Origin: Georgenia satyanarayanai
GTDB lineage: Bacteria > Actinomycetota > Actinomycetes > Actinomycetales > Actinomycetaceae
Length of the DNA: 64,000 nucleotides
Assembly: GCF_900116375.1 (NCBI RefSeq)
Contig: NZ_UETB01000010.1
Span: 1-64,000, forward strand
Direction: 5' to 3'
Part shown: positions 43,147 through 52,883 of the stretch, one piece after another
Position numbering within the stretch: the stretch's first letter is position 1
Layout: each line of letters starts with the position of its first letter
The notes under the pieces: model-generated
Databases searched by the model: none
Seen by the model: the letters and a program-made list of their open reading frames with translations, nothing else
Told to the model about the DNA's origin: nothing
Made by a program: the position numbers and the translations under genes

Positions 43147-43228
43147 GGTGTCTCCTCGCCGCTCGGTCGGTCTCCTCGGTCCGATCGACCCGACCAGACC
43201 GGATGTGAGGGATCGCTCAGTTCCAGGC

Positions 43229-44659
43229 TCAGGCGACACGGTGGAGATCGAGGAGGTAGCGCTCGGCGGCACTGTCCGGGTCGGTGTCCGCCGGCTCTCG
43301 CTCGTCCGGTGGGGGTTGGCCGGGGAGGGCCGGCGCCCTGGAGCGGTAGCGGTGCCCGGTGGGGCTGGTGGTCTCGACGACGTGGCCGTCCTCGCCCCCG
43401 GGTGGCCCGGCCCTCGCGCGCCAGCCCGGTGCCTGCTTGGCGTAGTTGCACGCCTCGCAGTAGCCCTCCAGGCCGTCCGCCTCCGTCCTCCCGCCCTCGC
43501 TCCAGGGGACGACGTGGTCGACGTGCCGGACCGGCGCGTCGCACCACGGGGTGCGGCACGTCTGGTCCCGGGCGGCGATGAAGCGCGCCAGGCCGGGTGG
43601 CACGGTGCGGCGGCGGGAGTCCATCCGCACCAGCTGGCCGGTGGTCGGGGAGGTGAAGAGCCGGCGCAGCCACACACTGGTCGTGCGGGTGACGCCACGC
43701 AGGTCCGGCGTGCCGAGCCGGCGGGCCACCAGGCGCCGCGCCCAGCCGCCCGGGACGGTCCCGTACCCGGGGATGTGGGCGGGCTCCTCGTCGCCGGCGA
43801 GGAGCGTGCGCTCGGTCATGACGAGCTGCACCTCGACCGGCACGGCGTCCGCCGCCTCCTGGCCGGTGACCCGCTCGACGAGGGTGTCGGCCATGACCTG
43901 CCCGCGGCTGCGTGCGTCCCCCTGTGCGCGGGCGGAGTCCGCGGCCCTGCTGAGCGCGGCGAGCACCGCCACGCCCTGCGCGACGGGCAGCAGCCCGGTG
44001 AGGTAGCTCATCGTGTCGGGGGCGGGCCGCAGACTCACGCAGCGCTCCCCCTCGGCCTTGCGTGCCCGGCGGACCACCGAGGCGGCGTCCAGGCGGTAGG
44101 CGACCTTCTTGGCACGGGCGACCAGCTGCCGGTCCCCCAGACCCTCGAGCTGCGCCGGGTCTGCCGCCAGCTCGGCGTCGAAGGCGGTGCGGTCCTCGAT
44201 GGACAGGCAGGCCGACTCGCGGACAAGGAGGGTGGCCCGCCACTCGCTCAGCAGCCCGTCCTGCAGCGCCCGGTAGGTGTGGGGCATCTCGACGACGAGC
44301 GCCTTGGCGAGGCCGAGCAGCCGCCCACCGCGGTGCGGGGACTCCCGCCGCGCGAGCGCAACCTGCGCCCCGACGCCCGCGCCCCGCCGCGACAGCGGGA
44401 CACCGGCCCGCGCCTGCTCCGCGCGCTGGGAGGCGTCCAGGTCCACCGAGAGCCGGGCCTGCGCGGCGCACGCGGCCGACTTCAGCTCCTCCAGCGCCCG
44501 CAGCATGTCGACGCGCTCGGCGTCGCTCACTGCCCGGTCGACCTCGCCGAGCATCACCCGCCACGACTCGAGCGCCGCCACGGTGAGCGGACCCGACGGC
44601 ACGCTGCCGGCGGCGGTGGCTCCCCTGCCACCGTCCGGTGCTGCGCCGTCGTCGTCCAT
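43229..44659 (-). CDS. DUF222 / HNH endonuclease domain protein
   Basis: The protein, about 476 aa, has the long helical DUF222 region followed by an HNH nuclease: LARFIAARDQTCRTPWCDAP, VRHVDHVVPWSEGGRTEADG, LEGYCEACNYAKQAPGW. These are the zinc Cys pairs and His-Asn/Asp-His core. Such proteins are multicopy and very common in actinomycetes, and part of them are thought to be linked to the 13E12 repeat element. No activity is known. A start 10 codons earlier (44689, MSDPVCNVAH) is also possible. It follows the DUF429 gene on the same strand. Confidence 0.88.
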   Translation of the reverse strand: MDDDGAAPDGGRGATAAGSVPSGPLTVAALESWRVMLGEVDRAVSDAERVDMLRALEELKSAACAAQARLSVDLDASQRAEQARAGVPLSRRGAGVGAQVALARRESPHRGGRLLGLAKALVVEMPHTYRALQDGLLSEWRATLLVRESACLSIEDRTAFDAELAADPAQLEGLGDRQLVARAKKVAYRLDAASVVRRARKAEGERCVSLRPAPDTMSYLTGLLPVAQGVAVLAALSRAADSARAQGDARSRGQVMADTLVERVTGQEAADAVPVEVQLVMTERTLLAGDEEPAHIPGYGTVPGGWARRLVARRLGTPDLRGVTRTTSVWLRRLFTSPTTGQLVRMDSRRRTVPPGLARFIAARDQTCRTPWCDAPVRHVDHVVPWSEGGRTEADGLEGYCEACNYAKQAPGWRARAGPPGGEDGHVVETTSPTGHRYRSRAPALPGQPPPDEREPADTDPDSAAERYLLDLHRVA

Positions 44660-44717
44660 GTGAGCGACGTTACAGACGGGGTCTGACATTCGGCCGCGAC
44701 GGGTGCACAGCCGCTGC

Positions 44718-45902
44718 TCACCATGCGTGCGGCGACACCCGTAGCGTGATCCACGCACCGGCGGGCTCCCCGTCGCGCACCGGCCGCTTCGACGCGACGA
44801 TACGGTCGACGCGCACGTCGTCCGCCTGTCGGCGGCGGAAGGCGCCCGGCCGGGCACCGAGAACGTCGTCCAGTGCGTCGACGGTGCTCTTGACCAGGTT
44901 GTCGAGGTCCGGCTCGTTCCGCCCTCGCTGGTCTGCCCCGAGCCGGAACTCCAGCTCGACGGCGAGACGCCAGGGAGCAGGGACGCGGTGCGGGGCGAGC
45001 GCGCGGCGGACCGCGTCCTTCCACGCCCTCTCCAGCGTTCCACCAGCCCAGGCCGTGGGGCGGCCGACGACGTCGACGACGGCGACGGGGTCGTCATCAC
45101 GAGGCGCGACCGTCGTCACCGGCGCCGGAGGGGTCGGCCCAGGGGCCGCCGACGCCGCCTTCGTTGCCGCCACCCGCGGCGTCGCCGGATGCGTCGGCGC
45201 CGGCGGCGCGACGATGTACCCGCTGTCCGCGTCACCGAAGACGTGCAGCGCCTGCGGCTCGTGGTGCCACAGCCACGCCAGGTGCGCGCACATGACGGCG
45301 TCGACCTCGTCCTCGACGCGGTCGAGGTGCATCGGCCGGGTGGCCTCCTCGACGGCCTGCCGGACCTCGCGCCACCGGTCGTTCGCCAGCAGGCAGAGGA
45401 CCCCGATCCCCTCCATCCGGTCCAGCAGCTCGACCAGCGCCGCCCGCCGCCCGAGCACCGGACCGCTCTTGTACTTGAGGATCCGGCCCAGCCCGAACAG
45501 CCCGACCATGGCGGCGTGCGGGTACACCTCCACCGCCGCCGGCGCCGCGACGCTCCCCTGGTGCGAGGGGTCGGTCGCCCACCCGTGCCGCGCGGCGAGC
45601 GTCCACGCGCGCGGCGGGTCGAAGTACGGGATCGAGCGGTTGCTCGCGTGACAGCTCGCGTCGTACCGGCCGTACGCCCGCCCCACCAGCCGCTCGCACT
45701 CGCGCATGCCCGTGGCGTTGGGGACGACGAGCGGCGCGTCGATCGCCACGGTGAGGACAGGAGCCGGCAGGGCGCCGAGCCAGTCGTCGATCTCCGCGTC
45801 GGAGACCGCGCTCCCGGACGCGACGAGCGCGCCGGCGTCGTCCACCGCCGCCAGGCCGGTCCGGCGTCGGGTGTTCCAGGCGAGGTCGATGCCGATGTGC
45901 AC
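44718..45902 (-). CDS. Fusion of DUF429 (RNase H-like) and RusA-like resolvase domain
   Basis: The 394-aa frame joins two nuclease-like folds. Residues 1-240 are DUF429: [75 protein letters not shown], with Asp residues suited to an RNase H-like site. After a Pro/Ala linker (240-265) the rest resembles RusA Holliday junction resolvases: [20 protein letters not shown] (Asp332, Asp334, Lys338) and [13 protein letters not shown] (Asp361, Asp362, Lys372). That is the D-x-D-N...K...DD arrangement of RusA. The start is GTG 45902, divergent from selO. Its function is inferred only. Confidence 0.8.
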   Translation of the reverse strand: MHIGIDLAWNTRRRTGLAAVDDAGALVASGSAVSDAEIDDWLGALPAPVLTVAIDAPLVVPNATGMRECERLVGRAYGRYDASCHASNRSIPYFDPPRAWTLAARHGWATDPSHQGSVAAPAAVEVYPHAAMVGLFGLGRILKYKSGPVLGRRAALVELLDRMEGIGVLCLLANDRWREVRQAVEEATRPMHLDRVEDEVDAVMCAHLAWLWHHEPQALHVFGDADSGYIVAPPAPTHPATPRVAATKAASAAPGPTPPAPVTTVAPRDDDPVAVVDVVGRPTAWAGGTLERAWKDAVRRALAPHRVPAPWRLAVELEFRLGADQRGRNEPDLDNLVKSTVDALDDVLGARPGAFRRRQADDVRVDRIVASKRPVRDGEPAGAWITLRVSPHAW

Positions 45903-45952
45903 GTGACGAACGGTACCGAGCGCCGGCCCCACCGCGGACGTATCGTCGAGCG

Positions 45953-47407
45953 ATGAGCACCACCGCTCCCGCCGGCCACCTCCTCGGTGACCGCTTCGCC
46001 CGCGAGCTCCCCGAGCTCGCCGTCCCGTGGCAGGCAGTAGGGGTCCCGACACCCACGCTGCTCCTCCTCAACGAGCCGCTCGCCACCGAGCTCGGCCTCG
46101 ACCCCGAGGAGCTGCGCAGCCCGGAGGGCGTCGGCCTGCTCGTCGGCACCACCGTGCCCGACGGCGCCACGCCCGTCGCCATGGGCTACGCGGGCCACCA
46201 GTTCGGCTCCTACTCCCCCCGCCTCGGCGACGGTCGCGCCCTCCTGCTCGGCGAGCTCACCGGCACGAGCGGCGAGGCGCGCGACCTCCACCTCAAGGGC
46301 TCCGGCCCCACACCCTTCGCCCGGGGCGGTGACGGGCTCGCCGCCGTCGGCCCGATGCTGCGCGAGTACGTCGTCAGCGAGGCGATGCACGCGCTTGGCG
46401 TGCCCACCACCCGCTCCCTCGCCGTCGTCGCCACCGGCGCCACCGTGCGACGCGAGACGCTCCTGCCCGGCGCGGTCCTCGCCCGCGTCGCCGCCAGCCA
46501 CCTGCGCGTGGGCACCTTCCAGTACGCGCGCGCCACCGGCGACCTCGACCTGCTGCGCCGTCTCGCCGACCACGCGATCGCCCGCCACCATCCCCACGCC
46601 GCTGCGGCGGACAACCCCTACCTCGCGCTCGTCGAGGCGGTCATGGACGCGCAGGCCTCCCTCGTCGCCCGGTGGATGCTCGTCGGTTTCGTCCACGGCG
46701 TGATGAACACCGACAACATGACGATCTCCGGGGAGACCATCGACTACGGACCCTGCGCCTTCATGGAGGCCGTCGACCCGGAGACCGTCTTCAGCTCGAT
46801 CGACGCCCGCGGCCGCTACGCCTACGGGAACCAGCCGGTCATCGCGCAGTGGAACCTCGCTCGCCTCGCCGAGGCGCTCCTCCCCCTCGTCGACACCGAC
46901 GAGGACGAGGCGGTCCGTGTCCTCACCGACCTCGTCAACACCTTCCCCGCCCGGTACAGCGCCGCGTGGACGGCCGGCATGCGCGCCAAGCTCGGTCTCA
47001 CCGAGGACGACGACGGCGCGGAGCGGCTGGTCACCGACCTCACCGCGCTCCTCGTCGCCGCGCGCCCCGACCACACGACCTTCTTCCGTGCCCTCACCTC
47101 GGCGGCGCACGGTGACCCGGCGCCGGTGCGTGAGCTGCCCGGCTTCGACGCCCGGCTCGGGCGCTGGCTCGAGCAGTGGCGGGCGACGACCCCGGACGCG
47201 ACGCTCATGGAGCGCCACAACCCCGTCTACATCCCCCGCAACCACCTCCTCGAGGAGGCGCTGGACGCCGCCACCGCCGGGGACCTGGGCCCGGTCCGTG
47301 AGCTGCTCGAGGCCGTCACGCGCCCCTACGAGGAGCGACCCGGCCTGGAGCGCTACACCCTCCCGGCCCCTCCGGAGACGGCGTTCGTCACCTACTGCGG
47401 CACCTGA
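45953..47407 (+). CDS. selO: Protein adenylyltransferase SelO (YdiU), Cys form
   Basis: SelO is a pseudokinase-fold enzyme that transfers AMP to Ser, Thr or Tyr of proteins in redox stress. The 484-aa protein has [80 protein letters not shown] and the [10 protein letters not shown] Mg site. The C-terminus is TYCGT: the position that is selenocysteine in animal SelO is encoded by TGC Cys. The length is normal for bacteria. It is divergent from the DUF429-RusA gene and is followed 15 bases later by the exporter gene. Confidence 0.95.
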   Translation: MSTTAPAGHLLGDRFARELPELAVPWQAVGVPTPTLLLLNEPLATELGLDPEELRSPEGVGLLVGTTVPDGATPVAMGYAGHQFGSYSPRLGDGRALLLGELTGTSGEARDLHLKGSGPTPFARGGDGLAAVGPMLREYVVSEAMHALGVPTTRSLAVVATGATVRRETLLPGAVLARVAASHLRVGTFQYARATGDLDLLRRLADHAIARHHPHAAAADNPYLALVEAVMDAQASLVARWMLVGFVHGVMNTDNMTISGETIDYGPCAFMEAVDPETVFSSIDARGRYAYGNQPVIAQWNLARLAEALLPLVDTDEDEAVRVLTDLVNTFPARYSAAWTAGMRAKLGLTEDDDGAERLVTDLTALLVAARPDHTTFFRALTSAAHGDPAPVRELPGFDARLGRWLEQWRATTPDATLMERHNPVYIPRNHLLEEALDAATAGDLGPVRELLEAVTRPYEERPGLERYTLPAPPETAFVTYCGT

Positions 47408-47422
47408 GCACCGGCACGGGAC

Positions 47423-48166
47423 ATGGACGTCTGGGTGCTGGCCGCCGTGCTGGGCGCCGTCGTGCTCGGTGCCGTGCTCCAGCGCACGAGCGGGATGGGC
47501 ACCGGCCTGGTGGTCTCCCCCACCTTCGTGCTGCTCATCGGCCCGGTGGCCGGCGTCGTGCTCACGAACATCACGACGGTCGTCTCCGCGCTCGCCCTCA
47601 CGGTCGTCATGCGCCGTGACATCGACTGGCCGCGGTTCTGGCGCATCGCGCCGACGATCGTCGTCGGCTCGGTCCCGGCCGCGCTGCTCGTCGCCGCGGT
47701 GGACGCCGGCTGGCTCGAGGTGGTCATCGGCGCCGCGCTGCTGCTCGCCCTCGCCCCGATGGCGCTGGCCTGGCAGCTGCCCGACCTAGGCCGCGCCGCG
47801 GCGCCCGTCGCCGGGCTCACCGGTGGCTTCCTCAACACGGCGGTGGGCGTGGGCGGGCCGGCCGTCCTCCTCTACGCCCAGGCGACCCGCTGGCCGCAGC
47901 GCGCCTTCGCCGCCACGCTCCAGCCGATCTTCCTCACCATGGGGCTCGTCTCCCTGCTGACGAAGACGGCGACCGGCGCCGTCGCGGGCGCGTTGCCCGG
48001 GTGGCCCCTCGCCGCCGCCGCGGTGGCCGCCGTCCCGGCGGGCGTGATCGTGGGGGGCTCCGTGGCCCGCCGCGTCCCGCCGGCAACGGCGCGGCGCGTC
48101 GCCGTGGCCGTCGTCGTCCTCGGCGCCACGGCGACGCTGGTGCGCGGCGTCGTCACCGTCGCCTGA
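47423..48166 (+). CDS. TauE/SafE family sulfite exporter-like permease
   Basis: The 247-aa membrane protein has about seven to eight helices. It shows the repeated family pattern VLQRTSGMGTGLVVSPTFVL, LTNITTVVSALALTVVMRRD and FLNTAVGVGGPAVLLYAQAT (GxxxTxxGxGGP). Members export sulfite, sulfoacetate or related organosulfur anions; the substrate is unknown. It is the last gene before an apparent hairpin and seems to be transcribed with selO. Confidence 0.88.
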   Translation: MDVWVLAAVLGAVVLGAVLQRTSGMGTGLVVSPTFVLLIGPVAGVVLTNITTVVSALALTVVMRRDIDWPRFWRIAPTIVVGSVPAALLVAAVDAGWLEVVIGAALLLALAPMALAWQLPDLGRAAAPVAGLTGGFLNTAVGVGGPAVLLYAQATRWPQRAFAATLQPIFLTMGLVSLLTKTATGAVAGALPGWPLAAAAVAAVPAGVIVGGSVARRVPPATARRVAVAVVVLGATATLVRGVVTVA

Positions 48167-48189
48167 CGCAACTCGCCCGCGCGAGATCA

Positions 48190-48212
48190 CCACGGGTGTC
48201 TGTGACCCGTGG
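48190..48212. promoter_or_regulatory. Hairpin/inverted repeat upstream of the AGCS gene
   Basis: CCACGGGT-GTCTGTG-ACCCGTGG is an 8-base perfect inverted repeat 24 bases after the exporter stop and 45 bases before the symporter ATG. It could end the exporter transcript or be an operator for the symporter gene. Confidence 0.45.
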
Positions 48213-48256
48213 CACAGTAGCGGCCATCGCGCCGCACCGACGCCCGGGGAGCACAC

Positions 48257-49702
48257 ATGGACCAGCTGGTCGACGACCTCAACACGTTCTTCGGCGACGT
48301 GTCGGGGGTGGTGTGGGGGCCCTTCGTCCTCATCCCGCTGCTCTTCGGCGTCGGGCTGCTCCTCACGGTCCGGCTGCGCGGCCTGCAGTTCCGCAAGCTC
48401 GGGGCCGCCCTGCGGCTGGGCATCATCAAGCGCAAGGACGCCGGCGCCGAGGACGGCGACGTCTCCCAGTTCCAGGCCCTCACCACGGCCCTGTCGGCCA
48501 CCGTCGGCACCGGCAACATCGTCGGTGTCGCCACCGCGATCAGCATCGGCGGGCCGGGCGCGCTGTTCTGGATGTGGGTGACCGGTCTCGTCGGGATGGC
48601 CTCGAAGTACACCGAGGCCTTCCTCGGCGTCTACTACCGCCGCACCGACTCCGCCGGCGAGAAGTCCGGGGGTCCGCAGTACTACCTGGAACGCGGCATC
48701 AAGGGACCACTGGGCAAGGTGCTCGGACTGATGTTCACAGTCATGGCCATCATCGCCTCCTTCGGCATCGGCAACCTCGTCCAGGGCAACGCCGTCGCCG
48801 AGAACCTCGAGGGCTCCTTCGGCGTCGCCCGGTGGGTGACCGGTGCGGTGCTGGCCGTCGCCGCGTTCGTCGTGCTCGTCGGCGGGATCAAGTCGATCGG
48901 CCGGGTCACCGCGGGCTTCGTTCCCGTGATGATCGTCTTCTACGTCGTCGGGGCGCTGTTCATCCTCCTCGTCAACATCACCGACATCCCCGCGGCCATC
49001 GCCCTCGTCTTCACCGACGCGTTCAGCGGCACCGCGGCGACCGGTGGGTTCATCGGGTCGACGATCATCATCGCGGTCCAGATGGGCGCGGCCCGCGGCA
49101 TGTTCTCCAACGAGTCCGGGATGGGCTCGGCCGCCATCGCCGCCGCCGCGGCCAAGACCTCCCACCCGGTGCGGCAGGGCCTGGTGTCGATGACCCAGAC
49201 GTTCATCGACACGCTCGTCGTCGTCACGTTCACCGGTCTCGTCATCGTCACCACCGGCGCGTGGCGCACGGAGACGGAGGCCGGCACGATGACCGGTGCC
49301 GCGTTCAGCACCGGCCTGCCCGGTCAGTGGGGCCACTACATCGTCACGATCGCCCTGGCGATGTTCGCCTTCTCCACGGTGCTCGGCTGGTCCTACTACG
49401 GCGAGCGGTGCATCGAGCGCCTCGTCGGGCGCGGCGGGGTCATGCCCTACCGGGTCGTGTTCTCCCTCGCGGTCTACGTCGGTGCCACGGTGTCCCTGGA
49501 CGTCGTGTGGAGCTTCGCCGACGTCATGAACGGGCTCATGGCCATCCCCAACCTCATCGGCCTCGTCATCCTGTCGGGTCTCGTGGCGCGGGAGACGAGG
49601 AAGTACCTCGACAACGATCCCGGGCTGTCGGCCACCCTCGAGGAGGTGCGGGCCTTCTCCCCGCGCAGCTTCGCCGACGACGTCGGCCCCGCCACCCGCT
49701 GA
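48257..49702 (+). CDS. Alanine/glycine:cation symporter (AGCS) family transporter
   Basis: The 481-aa protein has about 10-11 helices. The family segments are VRLRGLQFRKLGAALRLGII, FQALTTALSATVGTGNIVGV, GGPGALFWMWVTGLVGMASK, MGAARGMFSNESGMGSAAIA, and FAFSTVLGWSYYGERCIERL. GTGNIVGVA and the SNESGMGSA motif mark sodium- or proton-coupled amino acid uptake of the AgcS/DagA type. It precedes the TPP riboswitch but lacks a relation to thiamine. Confidence 0.93.
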   Translation: MDQLVDDLNTFFGDVSGVVWGPFVLIPLLFGVGLLLTVRLRGLQFRKLGAALRLGIIKRKDAGAEDGDVSQFQALTTALSATVGTGNIVGVATAISIGGPGALFWMWVTGLVGMASKYTEAFLGVYYRRTDSAGEKSGGPQYYLERGIKGPLGKVLGLMFTVMAIIASFGIGNLVQGNAVAENLEGSFGVARWVTGAVLAVAAFVVLVGGIKSIGRVTAGFVPVMIVFYVVGALFILLVNITDIPAAIALVFTDAFSGTAATGGFIGSTIIIAVQMGAARGMFSNESGMGSAAIAAAAAKTSHPVRQGLVSMTQTFIDTLVVVTFTGLVIVTTGAWRTETEAGTMTGAAFSTGLPGQWGHYIVTIALAMFAFSTVLGWSYYGERCIERLVGRGGVMPYRVVFSLAVYVGATVSLDVVWSFADVMNGLMAIPNLIGLVILSGLVARETRKYLDNDPGLSATLEEVRAFSPRSFADDVGPATR

Positions 49703-49754
49703 GAGGTCCGTGGGACGGGGTGGACACCGCTGCGACGCCTGCCTAGGCTCGGGC

Positions 49755-49850
49755 CACACCCCCGGGGAGCGCCAGCAGGCGCTGAGAGTGCGGAAGGTCC
49801 GCAGACCCGTCAACCTGATCCGGTTCGTACCGGCGTAGGGAGCAGGGCAC
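49755..49850 (+). promoter_or_regulatory. TPP riboswitch (THI element)
   Basis: The thi-box blocks are present in order: CCCCGGGGAGC (P1/P2), GGCGCTGAGAGTG (with the invariant CUGAGA), a variable P3 hairpin GCGGAAGGTCCGC, GACCCGTCAACCTGATC, and CCGGTTCGTACCGGCGTAGG followed by GAGCAGG. Bound thiamine pyrophosphate should turn off the ykoFEDC operon that begins 58 bases downstream. Confidence 0.97.
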
Positions 49851-49872
49851 CCACCGACATGTCGTCGGTGGG
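49850..49872 (+). promoter_or_regulatory. Stem-loop in the riboswitch expression platform
   Basis: CCCACCGAC pairs with GTCGGTGGG around a 5-base loop directly after the aptamer. No T-run follows. A second small hairpin, GGGCC-TGAGAG-GGCCC, has the likely Shine-Dalgarno GAGAGG in its loop just before the ykoF ATG, so control could act on translation start rather than termination. Confidence 0.55.
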
Positions 49873-49907
49873 GCTTCGAGGTACCCCTGGGGCCTGAGAG
49901 GGCCCAG

Positions 49908-50570
49908 ATGAGCACCACCCAGAGCACGATCCAGCCGACCGCCGCGCCCGAGAAGCTCGGGATCGGCGCCCGCTTCAGCATCCACCCGCACTGCGACGAC
50001 TTCGTCCCGGTCATCCTCGGCGCGCTCGAGGACGTCGAGGCGGCCGGCCTCACCGACGGCCTCGTGCTGGAGACCGACGACGTGAGCACCTACGTCGGCG
50101 CCACCGGGGCGCCGGCCGAGGAGCGCCTGGCGCGCTACCTCACCGGCGTCATCGCCGCGGCCGCCCGCCGCAGCGACGGAGGGCACGTCGTCGCCCACGT
50201 CCTCCTCTCGCGCGGCTGCCCGGGCGAGCGGACCTGCGACCTCGCCGTCACCAGCCTGCCCACCCCGGAACCCGTGACCGTCGAGGCCACCGGCGTGGCG
50301 GCCACCGCGCACTGGTCGCTCTACCCGCTGCTCGACGGCGGCTCCGACGACGGCGACCACATGGCTCACATCGAGGCTGCCATCGCCGCCGCTCAGCGGC
50401 GCGGGACGGCGTCCGCCGCGGCCCACTACGCCACCCGGCTCAGCGGGGACGTCGCCGACGTGCTCGCCACCGCCGTCGACGCGTGGGCGCAGGTCGGTGC
50501 CCACGTGCCGCACGTCGTCTCGCACCTCACCGTGTCGATCGCCTCCCCGAGCGCGGGACCGGCCCAGTGA
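49908..50570 (+). CDS. ykoF: YkoF-type thiamine/HMP-binding protein
   Basis: The 220-aa cytosolic protein has two alpha-beta repeats of the YkoF fold: IGARFSIHPHCDDFVPVILG, ALEDVEAAGLTDGLVLETDD and a second VEATGVAATAHWSLYPLLDG. YkoF binds thiamine or its pyrimidine precursor and is coded with the YkoEDC transporter. The N-terminal 20 residues (STTQSTIQPTAAPEKL) look disordered. Its stop overlaps the next GTG by four bases (GTGA). Confidence 0.9.
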   Translation: MSTTQSTIQPTAAPEKLGIGARFSIHPHCDDFVPVILGALEDVEAAGLTDGLVLETDDVSTYVGATGAPAEERLARYLTGVIAAAARRSDGGHVVAHVLLSRGCPGERTCDLAVTSLPTPEPVTVEATGVAATAHWSLYPLLDGGSDDGDHMAHIEAAIAAAQRRGTASAAAHYATRLSGDVADVLATAVDAWAQVGAHVPHVVSHLTVSIASPSAGPAQ

Positions 50571-51175
50571 CCGGCGCGCTGCCGGGCCGTACCCGGGCTC
50601 CCTTCTGGGAGCTGAAGGACCTCATGCTCATGGTCGTGCTCGGGGTCGTCTTCGGCTTCGTGTACTGGGTGCTCGTGCAGGCGTGGAACGGGCTGGCGAT
50701 CCTCATGGGGCCGGCCGGTGACCTCGCTCAGCACGTGCTCCTCGGCGGCTGGTTGATCGTCGCGCCGATCGTCATCGCCATCGTGCGGCGTCCCTTCGCC
50801 GGGATCGCGGCCGAGATCATCGCCTCGGTGGTCGAGGTGGTCTTCCTCGGTTCGCCGGTGGGCCCGACCCTCGTCATCGCCGCAGCGATCCAGGGGCTGG
50901 GGAGCGAGCTCGCCTTCGCGGCGACCCGGTACCGCCGGTTCGGGTGGGCCGTCTTCGCGGTCTCCGGGCTGCTGGGCGCCGGGCTGGTGTTCTTCTACTC
51001 GGCGTTCCGCTCCGGCTGGTACGGCCAGGACATCTTCGCCCTGCGTCTCGTTCTCCAGCTGGTCTCCGGCGTGGTGCTCGGCGGGCTGCTCGCCAAGGTC
51101 GTCGTGGACGCCCTCGCGCGGACCGGCGTCGTCGACAACTTCGCCATCGGACGGGAGGCCACCGCCCGTGCCTGA
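50567..51175 (+). CDS. ykoE: ECF transporter substrate-binding membrane component YkoE
   Basis: The 202-aa membrane protein has five to six helices and is the S-component that binds thiamine precursor. It shows WELKDLMLMVVLGVVFGFVY at the start, GPAGDLAQHVLLGGWLIVAP and PFAGIAAEIIASVVEVVFLG, the PF09819 pattern. The GTG start overlaps ykoF; its end overlaps ykoD by eight bases, so the three are translationally coupled. Confidence 0.93.
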   Translation: MTGALPGRTRAPFWELKDLMLMVVLGVVFGFVYWVLVQAWNGLAILMGPAGDLAQHVLLGGWLIVAPIVIAIVRRPFAGIAAEIIASVVEVVFLGSPVGPTLVIAAAIQGLGSELAFAATRYRRFGWAVFAVSGLLGAGLVFFYSAFRSGWYGQDIFALRLVLQLVSGVVLGGLLAKVVVDALARTGVVDNFAIGREATARA

Positions 51176-52883
51176 GCACCCGACCGACCCGGTGGTGCTC
51201 GAGGGCGTGTCCGTCACCGTCCCGCGCCGCACGGATCCGGTGCTCGTCGGTGTCGACCTGCGGGTGCGGCCCGGCGAGCACGTCCTGCTGCTCGGCCCGT
51301 CCGGATCGGGCAAGTCGACCGTCCTGCACTGCATCACCGGCGTCGTGCCCCACACGGTGACGGCGCGGCTGGACGGTGAGGTGACCGTCGCCGGCACCCG
51401 CACGGCCGACGCAGCCGTGGTCGACCTGTCCCGCCACGTGGCGGTGGTCGCCCAGGACCCCGCGGCGGCGGTCTGCCTGCCCACGGTCGACCAGGAGGTC
51501 GCCCTGCCCCTGGAGAACCACGCCACCGACCCGTCGGACATCGGCCCACGGGTCGACTCCGTGCTCGCGACCGTGGGCGCGAGGCACCTGCGCGAACGCG
51601 TGACGGGTGAGCTCTCCGGCGGGGAGGCACAGCGGGTGGCGCTGGCGGCAGCCCTCGTCACCGCCCCCGACGTGCTGCTCCTCGACGAGCCGACCTCGAT
51701 GCTCGACCCGGAGGGCGTGGCCGACGTGCGCAGGGCCCTGGAAGGGGCATCGTCCCGGCCCGGGACGACCGTCGTCCTCGTCGAGCACCGCCTCGACGAC
51801 CTCGCCGGGGAGGGCGGGCCGGCCGTGCTGCCGGGGCGGGCCGTGGTGCTCGACGAGGGCGGGCGCGTCGTCGCCGACGGCGCCACGGATCAGGTCCTGC
51901 ACGACCACGCGGGCGCCCTGCTGCGAGCCGGGTGCTGGCTCCCGCTGGACGCCGAGCTGCGGACCCTCAGCGGCGGTGACGGCGGGCTGGTTTCCCCGGC
52001 GAGCCGGGACCTGCTCCGGCAGCTCGCGCAGGCACCCGACGCCGTGGCCACGGCCGGTCCCGCCACCGGGGAGGTCGCGCTCCGCACCCGCGGGCTGGCC
52101 GTCGCGCGACACGTCCCGGCACGCCGACGGCGGCGCACGGCCGGCCCGCTCGACCCACCGCCCCTGCTGGCCGGCGTCGACCTCGAGCTGCGCACCGGTG
52201 AGGTGGTCGCCCTGCTCGGCCGCAACGGGGTGGGCAAGACCTCCCTGCTCCTCACGCTCGCCGGCCTCCTCAGGCCGGCGGCCGGGACCGTGGAGGGTGA
52301 GCGCGCGGGGATGGTGTTCCAGAACGCCGAGCACCAGTTCGTCGCGCACACCGTCGCCGAGGAGATCGCCCACGGTCTCACCGGCCCGGTGGACGAGGTC
52401 GTCGAGAGGCAGCTGCGCGCGCACCGCCTCGAGCACCTCGCCGGGCAGAGCCCGTTCCGCCTCTCCGGCGGGGAGAAGCGCCGGCTCAGCCTCGCGGCGA
52501 TGCTCGCCCACGAGCGGCCCTGCCTCTTCGCCGACGAGCCGACGCTGGGCCTGGACCGCCGGGACACCATCGCGACCACGACGGCGCTGCGTGCGGCGGC
52601 CGACGCCGGACGCGCCGTCGTCGTCTCGAGCCACGACCTGCGGACCGTGGTGACGGTGGCGGACCGCGTCGTCGTGCTCGGCGAGGGCGGGGTGGTCGCC
52701 GACGGCCCCACGGTCCCGGTGCTGCGGGACGCCGAGGTGCGGCGCCGGGGCGGGCTCACCCTGCCGCCGCTGGTCGCCTGGCTGCTGGAGGAGGTCGGTG
52801 AGCCGGCGGCGGTACGCCGCGCACTGCTCGCCCTCGACGCAGCGGTGAGCACGCCGACGGCGCCCGTCGAGGCGGTGCGATGA
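51168..52883 (+). CDS. ykoD: ECF transporter double ATPase YkoD
   Basis: The 571-aa protein has two ABC modules. The first has Walker A GPSGSGKST, LSGGEAQRVALAAALVTAPD and VLLLDEPTSMLDPEG. The second (from about residue 330) has Walker A GRNGVGKTSLLLTLAGLL, FRLSGGEKRRLSLAAMLAHE and CLFADEPTLGLDRRD. The fused pair replaces the EcfA/EcfA' dimer and powers uptake. A linker rich in Arg and Pro joins the two. GTG start. Confidence 0.95.
   Translation: MPEHPTDPVVLEGVSVTVPRRTDPVLVGVDLRVRPGEHVLLLGPSGSGKSTVLHCITGVVPHTVTARLDGEVTVAGTRTADAAVVDLSRHVAVVAQDPAAAVCLPTVDQEVALPLENHATDPSDIGPRVDSVLATVGARHLRERVTGELSGGEAQRVALAAALVTAPDVLLLDEPTSMLDPEGVADVRRALEGASSRPGTTVVLVEHRLDDLAGEGGPAVLPGRAVVLDEGGRVVADGATDQVLHDHAGALLRAGCWLPLDAELRTLSGGDGGLVSPASRDLLRQLAQAPDAVATAGPATGEVALRTRGLAVARHVPARRRRRTAGPLDPPPLLAGVDLELRTGEVVALLGRNGVGKTSLLLTLAGLLRPAAGTVEGERAGMVFQNAEHQFVAHTVAEEIAHGLTGPVDEVVERQLRAHRLEHLAGQSPFRLSGGEKRRLSLAAMLAHERPCLFADEPTLGLDRRDTIATTTALRAAADAGRAVVVSSHDLRTVVTVADRVVVLGEGGVVADGPTVPVLRDAEVRRRGGLTLPPLVAWLLEEVGEPAAVRRALLALDAAVSTPTAPVEAVR

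Noticed and set aside
45953-47407. Selenocysteine in SelO
   Set aside because: The C-terminal codon is TGC (Cys), followed by GGC ACC and the stop TGA; there is no in-frame internal TGA or SECIS-like hairpin.
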